In this document: piece by piece, positions 37,682-48,269 of the stretch
Layout: each line of letters opens with the position of its first letter
How positions within the stretch are numbered: the stretch's first letter is position 1
Source of the DNA: Luteimonas sp. RC10
Lineage (GTDB): Bacteria; Pseudomonadota; Gammaproteobacteria; Xanthomonadales; Xanthomonadaceae
DNA: 64,000 nt
Assembly (NCBI RefSeq): GCF_014192745.1
Contig: NZ_JACHYJ010000007.1
Location: 1-64,000, forward strand
Direction: 5' to 3'
Position numbers and translations under genes: made by a program
The notes under the pieces: model-generated
What the model saw: the letters and a program-made list of their open reading frames with translations, nothing else
Database searches by the model: none
What the model was told of the DNA's origin: nothing

Positions 37682-38905
37682 ATGAGTCCCCCATCGCAAT
37701 TTCAATTCCTACATGCCGAAGGCAGCGCCACGCCGATCAAAGGCTGGGTGCGTGGTGTGCCGCTGGATGACCAGGCCCACGCGCAGTTGCGCAACATCGC
37801 CGCGATCCCCTTCGTCGGGCCGTGGGTGGCGGTGATGCCGGACGTGCATCTGGGCAAGGGCGCGACCGTTGGTTCGGTCATCCCGACGCGCGGCGCGATC
37901 ATTCCGGCCGCGGTCGGCGTGGATATCGGCTGCGGCATGGCCGCGGTGCGCACCACGTTGCGCGCGAAGGACCTGCCCGACAGCCTGGCCCAGATCCGCT
38001 CGAGCATCGAGCGCGCGGTGCCGGTCGGCAACGGCCGCGGCGGCGAACACCGGACGCTGCCCGACAGCATCGGCACGCGCATCGCGCAGTCCGGGCTGGT
38101 CGAGCGCCTGGACGCAATCAAGCAGAAGCACCGCCGGATCCGCACCGACAAGCTGGACTGCCAGATCGGCACGCTCGGCGGTGGCAATCACTTCATCGAG
38201 CTGTGTCTCGACGAATCCGATGCCGTGTGGGTGATGCTGCATTCGGGCTCGCGCGGGACCGGCAACCTGATCGGCACCTACTTCATCGAGCAGGCACGCA
38301 AGCAGCTCGAACACCGTGTGCTGGGCTTCCACCTGCCCGACCGGGACCTGGCGTTCTTCATGGAGGGCGAGCCGCTGTTCGAGGACTACGTCGAGGCGGT
38401 GTCGTGGGCGCAGGACTACGCCCGCGAGAACCGCGAGGCGATGATGGCGCGGGTACTGGCCGAGCTGCGCCATCGGCTGCCGAAGTTCCAGCTCGAGAAA
38501 CTGGCGGTGAACTGCCACCACAACTACGTGCAGAAGGAATCGCACGCAGGGCAGGCGTTGTACGTGACCCGCAAGGGCGCGGTGAGTGCGCGGGCCGGCG
38601 AGCTCGGGATCATCCCGGGCAGCATGGGCGCCAAGAGCTTCATCGTGCGTGGACTGGGCAACGGCGACAGCTTCCACAGCTGCAGCCACGGCGCCGGCCG
38701 CGTGATGAGCCGCACCGCCGCCCGGCAGCAGATCACGCTGGCGCAGCACCGCGAGGCGACCGCGCACGTCGAATGCCGCAAGGACACGGCGGTCATCGAC
38801 GAAAGCCCGGCCGCCTACAAGGACATCGAGGCGGTCATGGCGGCGCAGTCGGACCTGGTGGAGATCGTGCACACCCTGCGACAGGTGGTGTGCGTGAAGG
38901 GCTGA
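37682..38905 (+). CDS. rtcB: RNA-splicing ligase RtcB
   Basis: The 407-aa enzyme joins RNA 2',3'-cyclic phosphate or 3'-phosphate to 5'-OH ends using GTP and Mn. The metal-binding residues are in VGVDIGCGM (D81, C84), GGGNHF (H170), MLHSGSRG (H187) and NCHHNYV. The guanylylated His is H336 in SCSHGAGR. The length matches E. coli RtcB. AAGGAAAG precedes the ATG. It follows the slipin gene and has its own terminator. There is no rtcA in the window. A role in mending cleaved tRNAs is the family expectation. Confidence 0.97.
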   Translation: MSPPSQFQFLHAEGSATPIKGWVRGVPLDDQAHAQLRNIAAIPFVGPWVAVMPDVHLGKGATVGSVIPTRGAIIPAAVGVDIGCGMAAVRTTLRAKDLPDSLAQIRSSIERAVPVGNGRGGEHRTLPDSIGTRIAQSGLVERLDAIKQKHRRIRTDKLDCQIGTLGGGNHFIELCLDESDAVWVMLHSGSRGTGNLIGTYFIEQARKQLEHRVLGFHLPDRDLAFFMEGEPLFEDYVEAVSWAQDYARENREAMMARVLAELRHRLPKFQLEKLAVNCHHNYVQKESHAGQALYVTRKGAVSARAGELGIIPGSMGAKSFIVRGLGNGDSFHSCSHGAGRVMSRTAARQQITLAQHREATAHVECRKDTAVIDESPAAYKDIEAVMAAQSDLVEIVHTLRQVVCVKG

Positions 38906-38930
38906 GCGGCCACGGCCGCGACCTTAGGCA

Positions 38931-38960
38931 AGGCCGCCCCGCAAGGGGCGGCCTTTTTCC
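38931..38960 (+). terminator. Terminator of the slipin-rtcB operon
   Basis: AGGCCGCCCC-GCAA-GGGGCGGCCT forms a perfect 10-bp stem followed by TTTTCCTTT. The following stretch to 39312 contains no gene, RNA or repeat that I can support. Confidence 0.9.
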
Positions 38961-39312
38961 TTTGTGCCGGCTGTGTCGCGAGCGCCACGCCCGAGAATGC
39001 GCCGATGCCACGCGCCCTTGGACGCGGCTGCTTGGCCGGCTTAAGACCCCACTCAGGGCGGAGCACCCGCAGGTGCTGATGAACGGCTTGCCGGTGCCGC
39101 CCCACGCCGTCGCCTGGGGCGGCACGCTCTCTGGTCTGACGCTCGCCTGCCTGGCCGCCACGCGCCGGGCGCTGCCGTGCGCGCAGGCGCGGTTGCATGC
39201 CTTCCTGCTCGACTGAACCGGCCTCCTTGATTGCGGGTTAAGCCCACCCGGCGCATGCTCCAATTCCTGTCCGATGCGCCGTGCGGGCCCCGCACGCGAG
39301 GGAGTCACCGCC

Positions 39313-39876
39313 ATGAACCGCCGTTCCCTGCCCCTGCTGCTTGCCGCCGCCTTGACCGCGATCGCCGCGCCGGTGCTGGCACGCAGCGACGTGACCGACC
39401 CCGAGATCCCGAGGGTGCTGCCCGGAGACAGTCCGGTGTCGGTGCAATGGGGCGACCCGGACGCGTTTTCCGACATCCGCCAGAGCGGCAATCGCTGGGA
39501 GGCGCGCCGCGGCAATTGGGTCGTGCAGATCGCCGAGCACATCCGCCGGCGCGCCGAGCGCGAGTTGCCGCCCGGCAGCACGCTCGAGGTCACGATCAAC
39601 GACATCCGCCGCGCCGGCATGTACGAACCCTGGCGTGGTCCGCAACTCGACCATGTCCGCATCGTCAAGGACCACTACCCGCCGCGGATCGATCTGGACT
39701 TCGTACTGCGCGACGCGTCCGGCACGATCGTCGCCGAAGGGCCGCGCGAACTGCGCGACATGGGCTTTCTGCAGCGCGCCGGCAGCACCATGAGCAGCGA
39801 CGCCTTGCGTTACGAGAAGCAACTCATCGACGACTGGCTGCGGCGCGAACTGCGCCCCGCGCTCGCCCAGCGCTGA
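39313..39876 (+). CDS. DUF3016 domain secreted protein
   Basis: The 187-aa protein has a signal peptide (LPLLLAAALTAIAAPVLA) and the DUF3016 pattern: VSVQWGDPDAFSDIRQ, PPGSTLEVTINDIRRAGMYEP, DLDFVLRDASGTIVAEG and a C-terminal DDWLRREL. It is probably periplasmic; the function is unknown. GAGGGAG lies upstream of ATG 39313. A bidirectional terminator separates it from betT. Confidence 0.88.
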   Translation: MNRRSLPLLLAAALTAIAAPVLARSDVTDPEIPRVLPGDSPVSVQWGDPDAFSDIRQSGNRWEARRGNWVVQIAEHIRRRAERELPPGSTLEVTINDIRRAGMYEPWRGPQLDHVRIVKDHYPPRIDLDFVLRDASGTIVAEGPRELRDMGFLQRAGSTMSSDALRYEKQLIDDWLRRELRPALAQR

Positions 39877-39917
39877 ACGCCCGCGCCCGACACATCATCG
39901 GGCCAACGACCCACAAC

Positions 39918-39945
39918 AAAAGGCCGCGCATCTGCGCGGCCTTTT
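39918..39945. terminator. Bidirectional terminator
   Basis: AAAAGGCCGCGC-ATCT-GCGCGGCCTTTT has A- and T-flanks on both sides and serves both the DUF3016 gene and the convergent betT. Confidence 0.88.
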
Positions 39946-39966
39946 GCGTTGCGGTCCTGCGGGGCG

Positions 39967-41976
39967 CTAGCGCACCACGTTGAGGAAGTGGATATGACGC
40001 TGGTACTGGTCGAGCACGTCGTGGATCAGCTCGTCACGACGCCAGCCCATCACATCGTAGTCCTGTCCGCCCTCGCGCAGATGCACCTCGGCGCGATAGT
40101 AGCGATCGGAATCCTTCCTGCGCCGGCGCGGGTCGTCGAGCATGAAGCTCGGCGGCTCATAGGGAATCGGTCGCACCGAATAGTAGAAGTCCATCTCCTC
40201 GCCATGGCCGACCTGCAGCCAGACCCGACCGTCCTCGCCGCTGTCGACCTGCACCTCGAGGTGCTGCTTGCGCAGTTCGGTGGCGACATCTTCGAACGCG
40301 GGCCGGACCTGCGACTGCAAGTAGGCCAGCACTTCCTTCTGCAGCGGGTGATGGGCGAGCGCGCGCAGGCGCACTTTCCAGTCGCCGCCGCCCCCCAAGC
40401 CGGTCGGCGCCAACCGCGCCTCGCGGGTGCTCACCTGCTTGACCACCTCCAACCGCATTGCGCGCACCATGCCCCAACACATCAGGATCATGACCACGGT
40501 GAACGGTAGTGCGGATGCGATCGTTGCGGCCTGCAGCGCGGCCAGACCACCGGCGAGCAGCAGCGCGATCGCGACCGCGCCCTCGGCCAGCGCCCAGAAG
40601 ATGCGTTGCCACACCGGCGACTCCTCCTCACCCTTGGTGGTGAGCATGTCGATGACCAGCGAGCCGGAGTCCGATGAGGTCACAAAGAAGATCACCACCA
40701 GCGCGGTCGCCAGGCCGGACGTGATCGTCGAGAACGGCAGGTTTTCCAGGAACTGGAAGATCGCCACCGAGCTGTCGGCGGCCACCGCATCCACCAGTTG
40801 GGTCACGCCGTCGACCATGACCATGTGCAAGGCCGTGTTGCCGTAGATGGTCATCCACAGGAACGTGAAGCCCAGCGGCACCAACAACACGCCGACGACG
40901 AACTCGCGGATCGTGCGGCCGCGCGAGATGCGCGCGATGAACATGCCCACGAACGGCGACCAGGCAATCCACCAGCCCCAGTAGAACAACGTCCAGCCGC
41001 CCAGCCAGCTGGTCGGCTCGTAGGCGTAGAGATTGAAGGTCATCGAGAACAGGTTCGACACGTACATGCCGGTGTTCTGCACGAAGGTCTGCATCAGGTA
41101 GACCGTCGGCCCGGCGATCAGCACGAACGCCAGCAACGCGACCGCCATGATCATGTTGAGCTCCGAGAGCCGGCGCACGCCACGATCCAGGCCGCTGACC
41201 ACCGACCCGGTCGCGATCAGCGTGATCACCGTGATCAGCACGATCTGGGTCGTCGTCCCCACCGCGATGTCGAACAGGTAGTTCAGACCGGCGTTGATCT
41301 GGATCACGCCCAGGCCCAGCGAGGTCGCCAGGCCGAAGATCGTGCCCAGCACCGCGAAGGTATCGACCGCGTGCCCGATCGGGCCGTGGATGCGCTCGCC
41401 GATGATCGGGTACAGCGACGAGCGGATCCGCAGCGGCAGCCCATGGCGGTAGGCGAAGTAGGCCAGCGACAGCGCCACCACCGCATAGATCGCCCAGGCA
41501 TGGATGCCCCAGTGGAAGAAGGTGATGCGCATGGCCTGCCGTGCGGCGGCGATCGTCTGCGGATCACCGATCGGCGGCTCGGCGTAATGCATGATCGGCT
41601 CGGCCACGCCGAAGAACATCAGACCGATGCCCATACCCGCCGCGAACAGCATCGCAAACCAGGTGACATAGCTGTAGTCGGGCCGGCTGTGGTCAGGGCC
41701 GAGCTTGATTCGCCCGAAACCGCTGACCGCGATACCGATGATGAACACCAGAAAGCCTGCCACCGCGAGCACGGTGAACCAGCCCGCGTCATTGGCGACC
41801 CAGGTCTTGGCATGGCCGAACGCGGTTTCGGTCGCCTCGGGCACGACGAACGAGAGCACCACCAGCGCCAGCACGATCAGCGCCGACGGGTAGAACACCG
41901 GGCCGAGGATGCGCGAGTGCCAGCGTTCCGGCGGTGCGGCCGGCTCGGGGGCCGGGTGCGCGGGAGAGTCGTTCAT
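39967..41976 (-). CDS. betT: BCCT family choline/betaine transporter, BetT type
   Basis: The 669-aa inner-membrane transporter has 12 predicted TM helices and the BCCT signature FYWGWWIAWSPFVGMFIARISRGRTIREF. GMGIGLMF marks the glycine-rich TM3 region. The long cytoplasmic C-terminal tail of about 150 aa is the osmosensing extension found in BetT and BetP. GMGIG rather than GMGIA is typical of proton-coupled choline transporters. There are no betAB oxidation genes in the window. Confidence 0.9.
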   Translation of the reverse strand: MNDSPAHPAPEPAAPPERWHSRILGPVFYPSALIVLALVVLSFVVPEATETAFGHAKTWVANDAGWFTVLAVAGFLVFIIGIAVSGFGRIKLGPDHSRPDYSYVTWFAMLFAAGMGIGLMFFGVAEPIMHYAEPPIGDPQTIAAARQAMRITFFHWGIHAWAIYAVVALSLAYFAYRHGLPLRIRSSLYPIIGERIHGPIGHAVDTFAVLGTIFGLATSLGLGVIQINAGLNYLFDIAVGTTTQIVLITVITLIATGSVVSGLDRGVRRLSELNMIMAVALLAFVLIAGPTVYLMQTFVQNTGMYVSNLFSMTFNLYAYEPTSWLGGWTLFYWGWWIAWSPFVGMFIARISRGRTIREFVVGVLLVPLGFTFLWMTIYGNTALHMVMVDGVTQLVDAVAADSSVAIFQFLENLPFSTITSGLATALVVIFFVTSSDSGSLVIDMLTTKGEEESPVWQRIFWALAEGAVAIALLLAGGLAALQAATIASALPFTVVMILMCWGMVRAMRLEVVKQVSTREARLAPTGLGGGGDWKVRLRALAHHPLQKEVLAYLQSQVRPAFEDVATELRKQHLEVQVDSGEDGRVWLQVGHGEEMDFYYSVRPIPYEPPSFMLDDPRRRRKDSDRYYRAEVHLREGGQDYDVMGWRRDELIHDVLDQYQRHIHFLNVVR

Positions 41977-42097
41977 GGAAAGTCCTCATGCGGGGCACGG
42001 CGTCGGGCTGCAGCCTGTGCCAGGCGCCGCCGTGTCCAGGTGAAAGCGGCGGCAAGGCCGCCACCGGAGCGTGGGCCGGGCAGCGCCCGGCCTGCGA

Positions 42098-43210
42098 TCA
42101 GAAGTAGAAGCCGATGTTGACGTTGAGCCGGGAGTGCCAGCCGTCATTGGCCGGATCGCGCACGCCGATGCCCGGGCCGCCGGCGAACCACATGTTCTTG
42201 CCGGCAATCCAGTCGACGTAGGTCAGCATCACGCCCTTGCCGAAGCTGCAGCCGGTGACGTTCTGGATCGAATCACGCAGGCCTGGATCATGACCGACAG
42301 GCAGCGTCGCGCTGGCGTTGTTGTAGCAGGTGATGCTGTCGAACCAGCCTGTGCGCTGCATGTCCCAGGCGACATTGAACGTCGGCACGTCGGCCTGCGC
42401 AGCGATCTCGAACGGGAACATGAAGGCCGACATCGCGATCCGCGACTCGGGATTGTCGTAGCGATAGCGCGCCCACTGCGCCTGCAGCGTCAACGGACCG
42501 CGGGTCCACTGCCCGTGCAGCGCCGCGCCGGTGTGATCGTGCTTGCGACCGTCGATGCGATTCTCGATGCGGCCGGTGAATGCCGACGCGCCGTAGGCCG
42601 TGTCCCAACCGCCGCGCGTGCCACTGCGCTCGTAGCGCACGATCGCGCGCTCGCGCTCGCGATACGGCAGGTCCTCGGTCGTCGCGACGTCGAAGGAGTA
42701 GCGGTCGAAGTTGGCGCCGGTGCCGTACTCGTCGCCCGAGAACACGCCCGCATGCCACTGGTGCGCGCCGTGCTGGCGCTGCCACACCACGCCCAGGTCA
42801 TAGTCGTCCTCGATGCCCAGGTAGTAGCCGGAGCCGAACCAGAAACTGTGCGAGGCCGTCGGCAACAGGCCGAACGGCACCTGCTGGACACCGGCGCGGA
42901 TGTCGGACACCGGGCCGCCATCGCGGCCGTCCTCCAGGCGCCAACCCGCGTAGGCGTGATGGACGGCGTCGAAGCCGTCGTACCAGCGGTACTGCAGGGA
43001 GAAGAAGGCAGGGCCTGCATGGCCTTTGGCGTCGACCCGGACCAGTTCGGTCTGCAGGCCGCTGGTCGGCCCATAGTCGAGCCATCCGTAGTTGAAGCGG
43101 ACCGCGCCGCCAAGCTCGAGACTGCGTCCGGCGTCGGCACCGTCATCGGCCGACACGACAGGCATTGCGCCTGCCAGGACACCACATACCACCCATTTGA
43201 AACCACGCAT
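42098..43210 (-). CDS. Outer-membrane porin-like beta-barrel protein
   Basis: The 370-aa protein has a signal peptide (MRGFKWVVCGVLAGAMPVVSA) and continues as amphipathic beta strands (FFSLQYRWYDGFDAV, WHAGVFSGDEYG, LTLQAQWARYRYDN) ending in Phe (NIGFYF). I recognise it only as a general porin or short-chain-substrate barrel. The promoter at 43266-43294 supports ATG 43210. It lies 121 bp downstream of betT's start on the same strand, and the gap contains a GC-rich hairpin (42074-42092). A joint role with BetT is possible but not shown. Confidence 0.75.
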   Translation of the reverse strand: MRGFKWVVCGVLAGAMPVVSADDGADAGRSLELGGAVRFNYGWLDYGPTSGLQTELVRVDAKGHAGPAFFSLQYRWYDGFDAVHHAYAGWRLEDGRDGGPVSDIRAGVQQVPFGLLPTASHSFWFGSGYYLGIEDDYDLGVVWQRQHGAHQWHAGVFSGDEYGTGANFDRYSFDVATTEDLPYRERERAIVRYERSGTRGGWDTAYGASAFTGRIENRIDGRKHDHTGAALHGQWTRGPLTLQAQWARYRYDNPESRIAMSAFMFPFEIAAQADVPTFNVAWDMQRTGWFDSITCYNNASATLPVGHDPGLRDSIQNVTGCSFGKGVMLTYVDWIAGKNMWFAGGPGIGVRDPANDGWHSRLNVNIGFYF

Positions 43211-43265
43211 CCTCACAACAGGTCTGCCCTCCTCGAAACACTCGATGAATCGACACGAATCGGCC

Positions 43266-43294
43266 ATTTTAACGATTCGCAGCGCCAAGCCCAA
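43266..43294 (-). promoter_or_regulatory. Promoter of the porin gene
   Basis: On the minus strand, TTGGGC (-35) and TAAAAT (-10) are separated by exactly 17 bp. The start of transcription would be about 48 nt before the ATG. Confidence 0.55.
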
Positions 43295-43328
43295 ATCCGG
43301 CGGAATGCGGATACGCAAAAAACGCAGG

Positions 43329-43345
43329 GAAAACCCGGGGTTTTC
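43329..43345. promoter_or_regulatory. Perfect 8-1-8 inverted repeat upstream of the porin promoter
   Basis: GAAAACCC-G-GGGTTTTC is a perfect palindrome about 70-85 bp upstream of the predicted porin transcription start and 140 bp before the divergent DUF4031 gene. It could be a regulator site. Confidence 0.4.
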
Positions 43346-43482
43346 AGCCACGACGCGATATGCGACACGCGCGCGCGTCGCAGGCCATTCGATGCCGGGA
43401 AACACACGACCGCCGCAGGCGCGCGGCCGCATCCGGGCGCTATCATGGACAACCGGCAATGACGCCGATGTGCAGACCCGGC

Positions 43483-43767
43483 ATGACCGTCTACGTCGAT
43501 GATGCGGTGCACCTGTGGCGCGGCGAACGCTGGGCGCACCTGTTGGCGGACACGCTCGACGAGCTGCATGCCTTCGCCGCGCAGCTCGGCATCCCGCGTC
43601 GCGCATTCCAGAACCGCACCAGCGGCGCCCACTACGATGTCACCGCCGCATTGCGCGAACGCGCGATCGCGCTGGGCGCGATGCCGATCTCGCGCCACCA
43701 CGACCGCGCATTGGTGCGCGCGGTGATCGACAACGCGCGGCGTCAGGGACGCGGCCTGGCGCCCTGA
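43483..43767 (+). CDS. DUF4031 domain protein
   Basis: The 94-aa protein starts MTVYVDDAVHLWRGERWAHLLADTLDELHAFA and contains GAHYDVTAALRERAIALGAMPIS, the two conserved halves of DUF4031. The function is unknown. The start is placed at the conserved MTVYVDD, with ATG 43459 as an alternative. Confidence 0.85.
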   Translation: MTVYVDDAVHLWRGERWAHLLADTLDELHAFAAQLGIPRRAFQNRTSGAHYDVTAALRERAIALGAMPISRHHDRALVRAVIDNARRQGRGLAP

Positions 43768-43841
43768 GCGCAGCGCCGCAGATGAAGCCGGCCGTCGGCG
43801 GCGGTATCCTTTCGCCCTTTCCGATCGCGATGCCGACCGCC

Positions 43842-44084
43842 ATGACCGACACACCGCCCGACCGCCTGTCCAACGACCCGCGCAGCCCGCACTACGATGC
43901 GGACGCGATGAACCGCGGCATCGGCATCCGGTTCAACGGCAACGAGCGCCGCGACGTCGAGGAATACTGCGTCAGCGAAGGCTGGATCCGGGTCGCGGCC
44001 GGCCGTGCGCTCGACCGCCGCGGCCAGCCGCTGACGGTCAAGCTCAAGGGCACGGTCGAGCCCTACTTCCACCTCGGCAGCTGA
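43842..44084 (+). CDS. DUF3297 family protein
   Basis: The 80-aa protein has the DUF3297 pattern DRLSNDPRSPHYDADAMNRGIGIRFNG, then VEEYCVSEGWIRVAAGRALDRRG and TVKLKGTVEPYF. It is small, soluble and of unknown function. ATG 43842 is used; an in-frame ATG at 43830 is also possible. Confidence 0.9.
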   Translation: MTDTPPDRLSNDPRSPHYDADAMNRGIGIRFNGNERRDVEEYCVSEGWIRVAAGRALDRRGQPLTVKLKGTVEPYFHLGS

Positions 44085-44109
44085 TTCGACCGGGCACCGC
44101 GTCGGCCGA

Positions 44110-44694
44110 TCAACTGCCGGCGCGGACCTCGGCCACGATGCGGTCTGCGATCGCCTGCACCTGCTTGGTGGTCATCGGCGCGAAGACGCCCTGCCAGGCG
44201 CTCGATGTCGTGTCGTAGCTGCGCGTGGCGACGACCTGGCCCCCGGGTTGCTTGACGAACTGCGCGCTGGCCTTGATGTGCGCATTGCCGGTCATCACGC
44301 CCAGGCCGATGCGGGCGCCGGTCGACACATAGCGGTAGCTGTCCACGCGCAGCATCACCACGACGCCCGGCGGATCGAGCGTGGCCGGCCGGCTGTCGCG
44401 CACGCTGCCCTGCATCCCGGCGGCCGATGTCGCATTGCGGATCGCCTCGTCCCACAGCGCACGGAACTGCGACCAGTCGTCGGACGCGCGTGCGGTATCG
44501 CTGCCCTCGACCACCAGCACGACCTGGCGCACGTCGCCCCCGAACACGACCGGTTCCTCCGGCACGCCGGCCGGTCGCTGTACCGTGGCCGCGCAGGCCG
44601 ACAGCAGGGCGAGCAGCGCAGTGGCCGCGACAAGACGCAGCGCGCGCGAGCGGCGAGTGGCCGCGGATGGGATTTGGCAGCAAACGGTAAGCAT
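44110..44694 (-). CDS. Putative lipoprotein
   Basis: The 194-aa protein has a lipoprotein signal peptide ending in the lipobox LLSAC. The mature part includes RQVVLVVEGSDTARASDDWSQF and RIGLGVMTGNAHIKASAQF, consistent with periplasmic lipoproteins of the DUF4410 kind. That assignment is tentative. GGAGGAATCGCC immediately before ATG 44694 fixes the start. Confidence 0.75.
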   Translation of the reverse strand: MLTVCCQIPSAATRRSRALRLVAATALLALLSACAATVQRPAGVPEEPVVFGGDVRQVVLVVEGSDTARASDDWSQFRALWDEAIRNATSAAGMQGSVRDSRPATLDPPGVVVMLRVDSYRYVSTGARIGLGVMTGNAHIKASAQFVKQPGGQVVATRSYDTTSSAWQGVFAPMTTKQVQAIADRIVAEVRAGS

Positions 44695-44807
44695 GGCGAT
44701 TCCTCCGATGGCGGGCATCGCGGCCGGACCCTCCCCCTGCGCGGCGTCCTGGCGCGCGTGGGCAGCCTAGCGCGGTCGCATGCGCATCGCGTGAACTGGC
44801 GCCCGCC

Positions 44808-46109
44808 TCACAGCATGCCGTCGCGCTTGATCGCCAGATAGCGCTCGACGAGTGCGGACGGCAATTGCTCGCCAGTGACGTCGAGCACGGTCACGCGGTG
44901 GTTGCGCAGCGCATCGTGCGCCGCCTGGCGCTGGGCCAGGTACCGCGCAGTGGCGCCGGCGCGCACGGCGTCGTCGTGATCGCGTACTTCGGCGTCGAGC
45001 ACCTCGTCGAGCGCGCGCTCGCGCAGCGAGGCGACGACGACCAGGTGGCGCTTCTGCAGCATGCGCACCGCGGCCAGCACATCCTCGATGTCCTCGTCGC
45101 GCAGGTTGGTCACCAGCATCAGCAGGCCGCGCCGACGCTGGCGCAGCGACAGCTCGGTCGCCGCGGCCAGGTAGTCGGTCGCCACCGCCTGCGGTTGCAG
45201 GTCGTAGCTCACGCGCAGCAGCGTGTCGACTGCGCCCATGCCGCGCTGCGGCGCCATCCAGCGCGCGTCGCCGCCGGTTGCCAGCAGGCCGACCGCATCG
45301 CCCTGGCGCAATGCGAGATAGGACACGACGAGCGCAGCATCGAGTGCGTGGTCGAAGTGCGACAGCGCACCGTCCTGGGCGAGCATCCGCCGCCCGGTGT
45401 CGAGCACGACGATCAATTGCTGGTTCTTCTCGTCCTGATACTCGCGCGAGATCAGCTTGCGCGCGCGCGAACTGGCCTTCCAGTCGATCTGGCGCAGGCT
45501 GTCGCCGACGCGGTACTCGCGCATCTGGTGGAAATCTGTGCCCTCGCCGCGTCGCCGCTTGATGTGCGCACCGACCAGCCGCGAGGCCTGGTCGGCGCTG
45601 AGCAGCGCGAGCCGGGTCAACGGCGCGAAGTTCGGGAACACGCGCACGCGCTGCCGCGTGCCGGCATCGCGCCGCTGTCGCCACAGGGCCAGCGGTGAGC
45701 GCAAGCGCAGTTGCACGCCATCAAAGGCGGCCTCGCCGCGCCGGATCGGGCGCAGCCGGTACTCGACCCGGACGACCGTGCCGGGTTCGAGTCGCAGCCG
45801 CCGCGGCAGGCCTGTCACTTCCCAGTCCGGCGGATGCAGGTCGTGCACATCCAGGTGCTGCACGCGTGCACCGCCTTCGATCTGCAGCACCGCCGGGCGA
45901 GTCACGCCGATCGGCCAGGCCTCGGGGACTGTGCGCACGACATCCGGCGTGGGTCGGCGCGCCAGCACTGCCAGGTCGCCGATCGACAGCGCCAGCAAGA
46001 GCGCACCGATCGCCTGCCACGGCAGCACCGCGGACGGCCACAGCGAGGCCGCCACCCCGGCCAGGCCCCAGACCACGAGCAGCCCGATCAGGACCGGCGC
46101 CGGCCTCAT
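44808..46109 (-). CDS. DUF58 domain protein, MoxR partner
   Basis: The 433-aa protein has two N-terminal TM helices (VLIGLLVVWGLAGVAASLW, AIGALLLALSIGDLAVL) and a C-terminal DUF58/von Willebrand-like domain with the family motif REYRVGDSLRQIDWKASSR and VVLDTGRRM. DUF58 proteins act with MoxR ATPases in envelope or complex-assembly functions that are poorly understood. It is the last gene of the six-gene operon, 31 bp after moxR. Confidence 0.9.
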   Translation of the reverse strand: MRPAPVLIGLLVVWGLAGVAASLWPSAVLPWQAIGALLLALSIGDLAVLARRPTPDVVRTVPEAWPIGVTRPAVLQIEGGARVQHLDVHDLHPPDWEVTGLPRRLRLEPGTVVRVEYRLRPIRRGEAAFDGVQLRLRSPLALWRQRRDAGTRQRVRVFPNFAPLTRLALLSADQASRLVGAHIKRRRGEGTDFHQMREYRVGDSLRQIDWKASSRARKLISREYQDEKNQQLIVVLDTGRRMLAQDGALSHFDHALDAALVVSYLALRQGDAVGLLATGGDARWMAPQRGMGAVDTLLRVSYDLQPQAVATDYLAAATELSLRQRRRGLLMLVTNLRDEDIEDVLAAVRMLQKRHLVVVASLRERALDEVLDAEVRDHDDAVRAGATARYLAQRQAAHDALRNHRVTVLDVTGEQLPSALVERYLAIKRDGML

Positions 46110-46140
46110 GTCTGCATACCGCGTTGGCGAACGCCCGAGG

Positions 46141-47129
<989 letters not shown>

Positions 47130-47133
<4 letters not shown>

Positions 47134-48269
47134 GGTCGGGGTCTCGTGAGGTTCGATCGCATCTGGATCAGGCGGGCGATGCGCTGGCGCAACGCCTTCG
47201 CATCGTCGGGACGGGGCGCAAGCAGGGCCTGGCGGACCTCGCGCGGGGACAGGCCGGTGCGCGCGGCAATGGCCTGGTCGCGGGCCTCGCCCTCGAGCGA
47301 GGCGGCGAGCGGGTCGCGCCGGCGCAGGCGCGCCAGGAATGCCTCGCGGACCGCCTCGTAAAGCAACGGCGCACGGCCGTAGCGCACCAGGTGCTCGCCG
47401 CTGGCGCGCACGTGTTCGAGCAGCGCGCGCCGCGCGGCCGGCGGCGACGGCCGCAACGGGCCCAACCGCTGCGTGCGCATCCACAACCAGGCGGCCAGCG
47501 CCAGCAGCAGCGGCCCCCAGGCCATCCAGCCGCGCGTCAGCAGCAGGTACCACAGCGGCGGCACGCTGGCCGCGTAGACCAGGTGCACAGCGCCCTCGCC
47601 CCAGTTCGGCGCCAGCACCTGGCGCGCGAGCATCCAGTGCGGGCCCTCGCGCAACGCGTCGTTGGCGAGGAAGTCCATGTCGGCCAGCACATCGACCCAG
47701 CCCTCGCCGTAGGCGAAGCGGGCATAGGCGAGATGGCCGTCCGGGTCGCCCCAGGCCAGCCACGGCTCGACTGCGTCGAGCTGGAAGCGGCTGCCGCTGC
47801 AGAATTCGGTATGCGGCGGCTGGCCCTCGATCCGCAGGTGCTCGCAGCCCCCCGGGCCGTCGACCAGTTGCACGCCCAGTTCGCCGAGCAAGGTCCGCGG
47901 CCGCGTCGCCCCGTCGCGCAGCCGCGGCGGCGGCGTGCGCACCACCAGATGACCGCCGCCGTCGACCCAGTCGACCACGGTCGTGATCTCGGCCGGCGTC
48001 ATCGCCCCCGGATCGCCGTAGACCAGCAGCGTGTCGCGCGGCCCCAGCGCGATCGTGTCCAGGCGCAGGCGCTGGCGCGATTGTGCCGGCACCCCGGCCT
48101 CACGCAGCGCCTGGCGCAAGGCGTACAGCGGGTTGTAGGCCGCCTCGCCGCGCGGCGGCAGCGTGCGCTCCTCGTCCACGCGCTCGTGGGTGTGCAGGAA
48201 CCACGCCACGCTCAGCGCGAGCACGAGGGCCGCCAGCACTCCCAGTCCGATGCGCGCCCGCCAGCCCAT
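47130..48269 (-). CDS. DUF4350 domain membrane protein
   Basis: The 379-aa protein has an N-terminal TM helix, an extracytoplasmic DUF4350/GATase-like domain ([47 protein letters not shown]), a second TM ([13 protein letters not shown]) and a cytoplasmic tail. This family is a constant partner of the DUF58-MoxR gene set. ATG 48269 overlaps the upstream stop. Confidence 0.85.

Noticed and set aside
38906..39312. Short frames between rtcB and the DUF3016 gene
   Set aside because: No start signals, domain or composition supports a gene; only the rtcB terminator is clear.
42074..42092. Hairpin GGCCGGGC-AGC-GCCCGGCC as terminator of the porin gene
   Set aside because: No T-run follows on either strand, so it is at most a weak structure.
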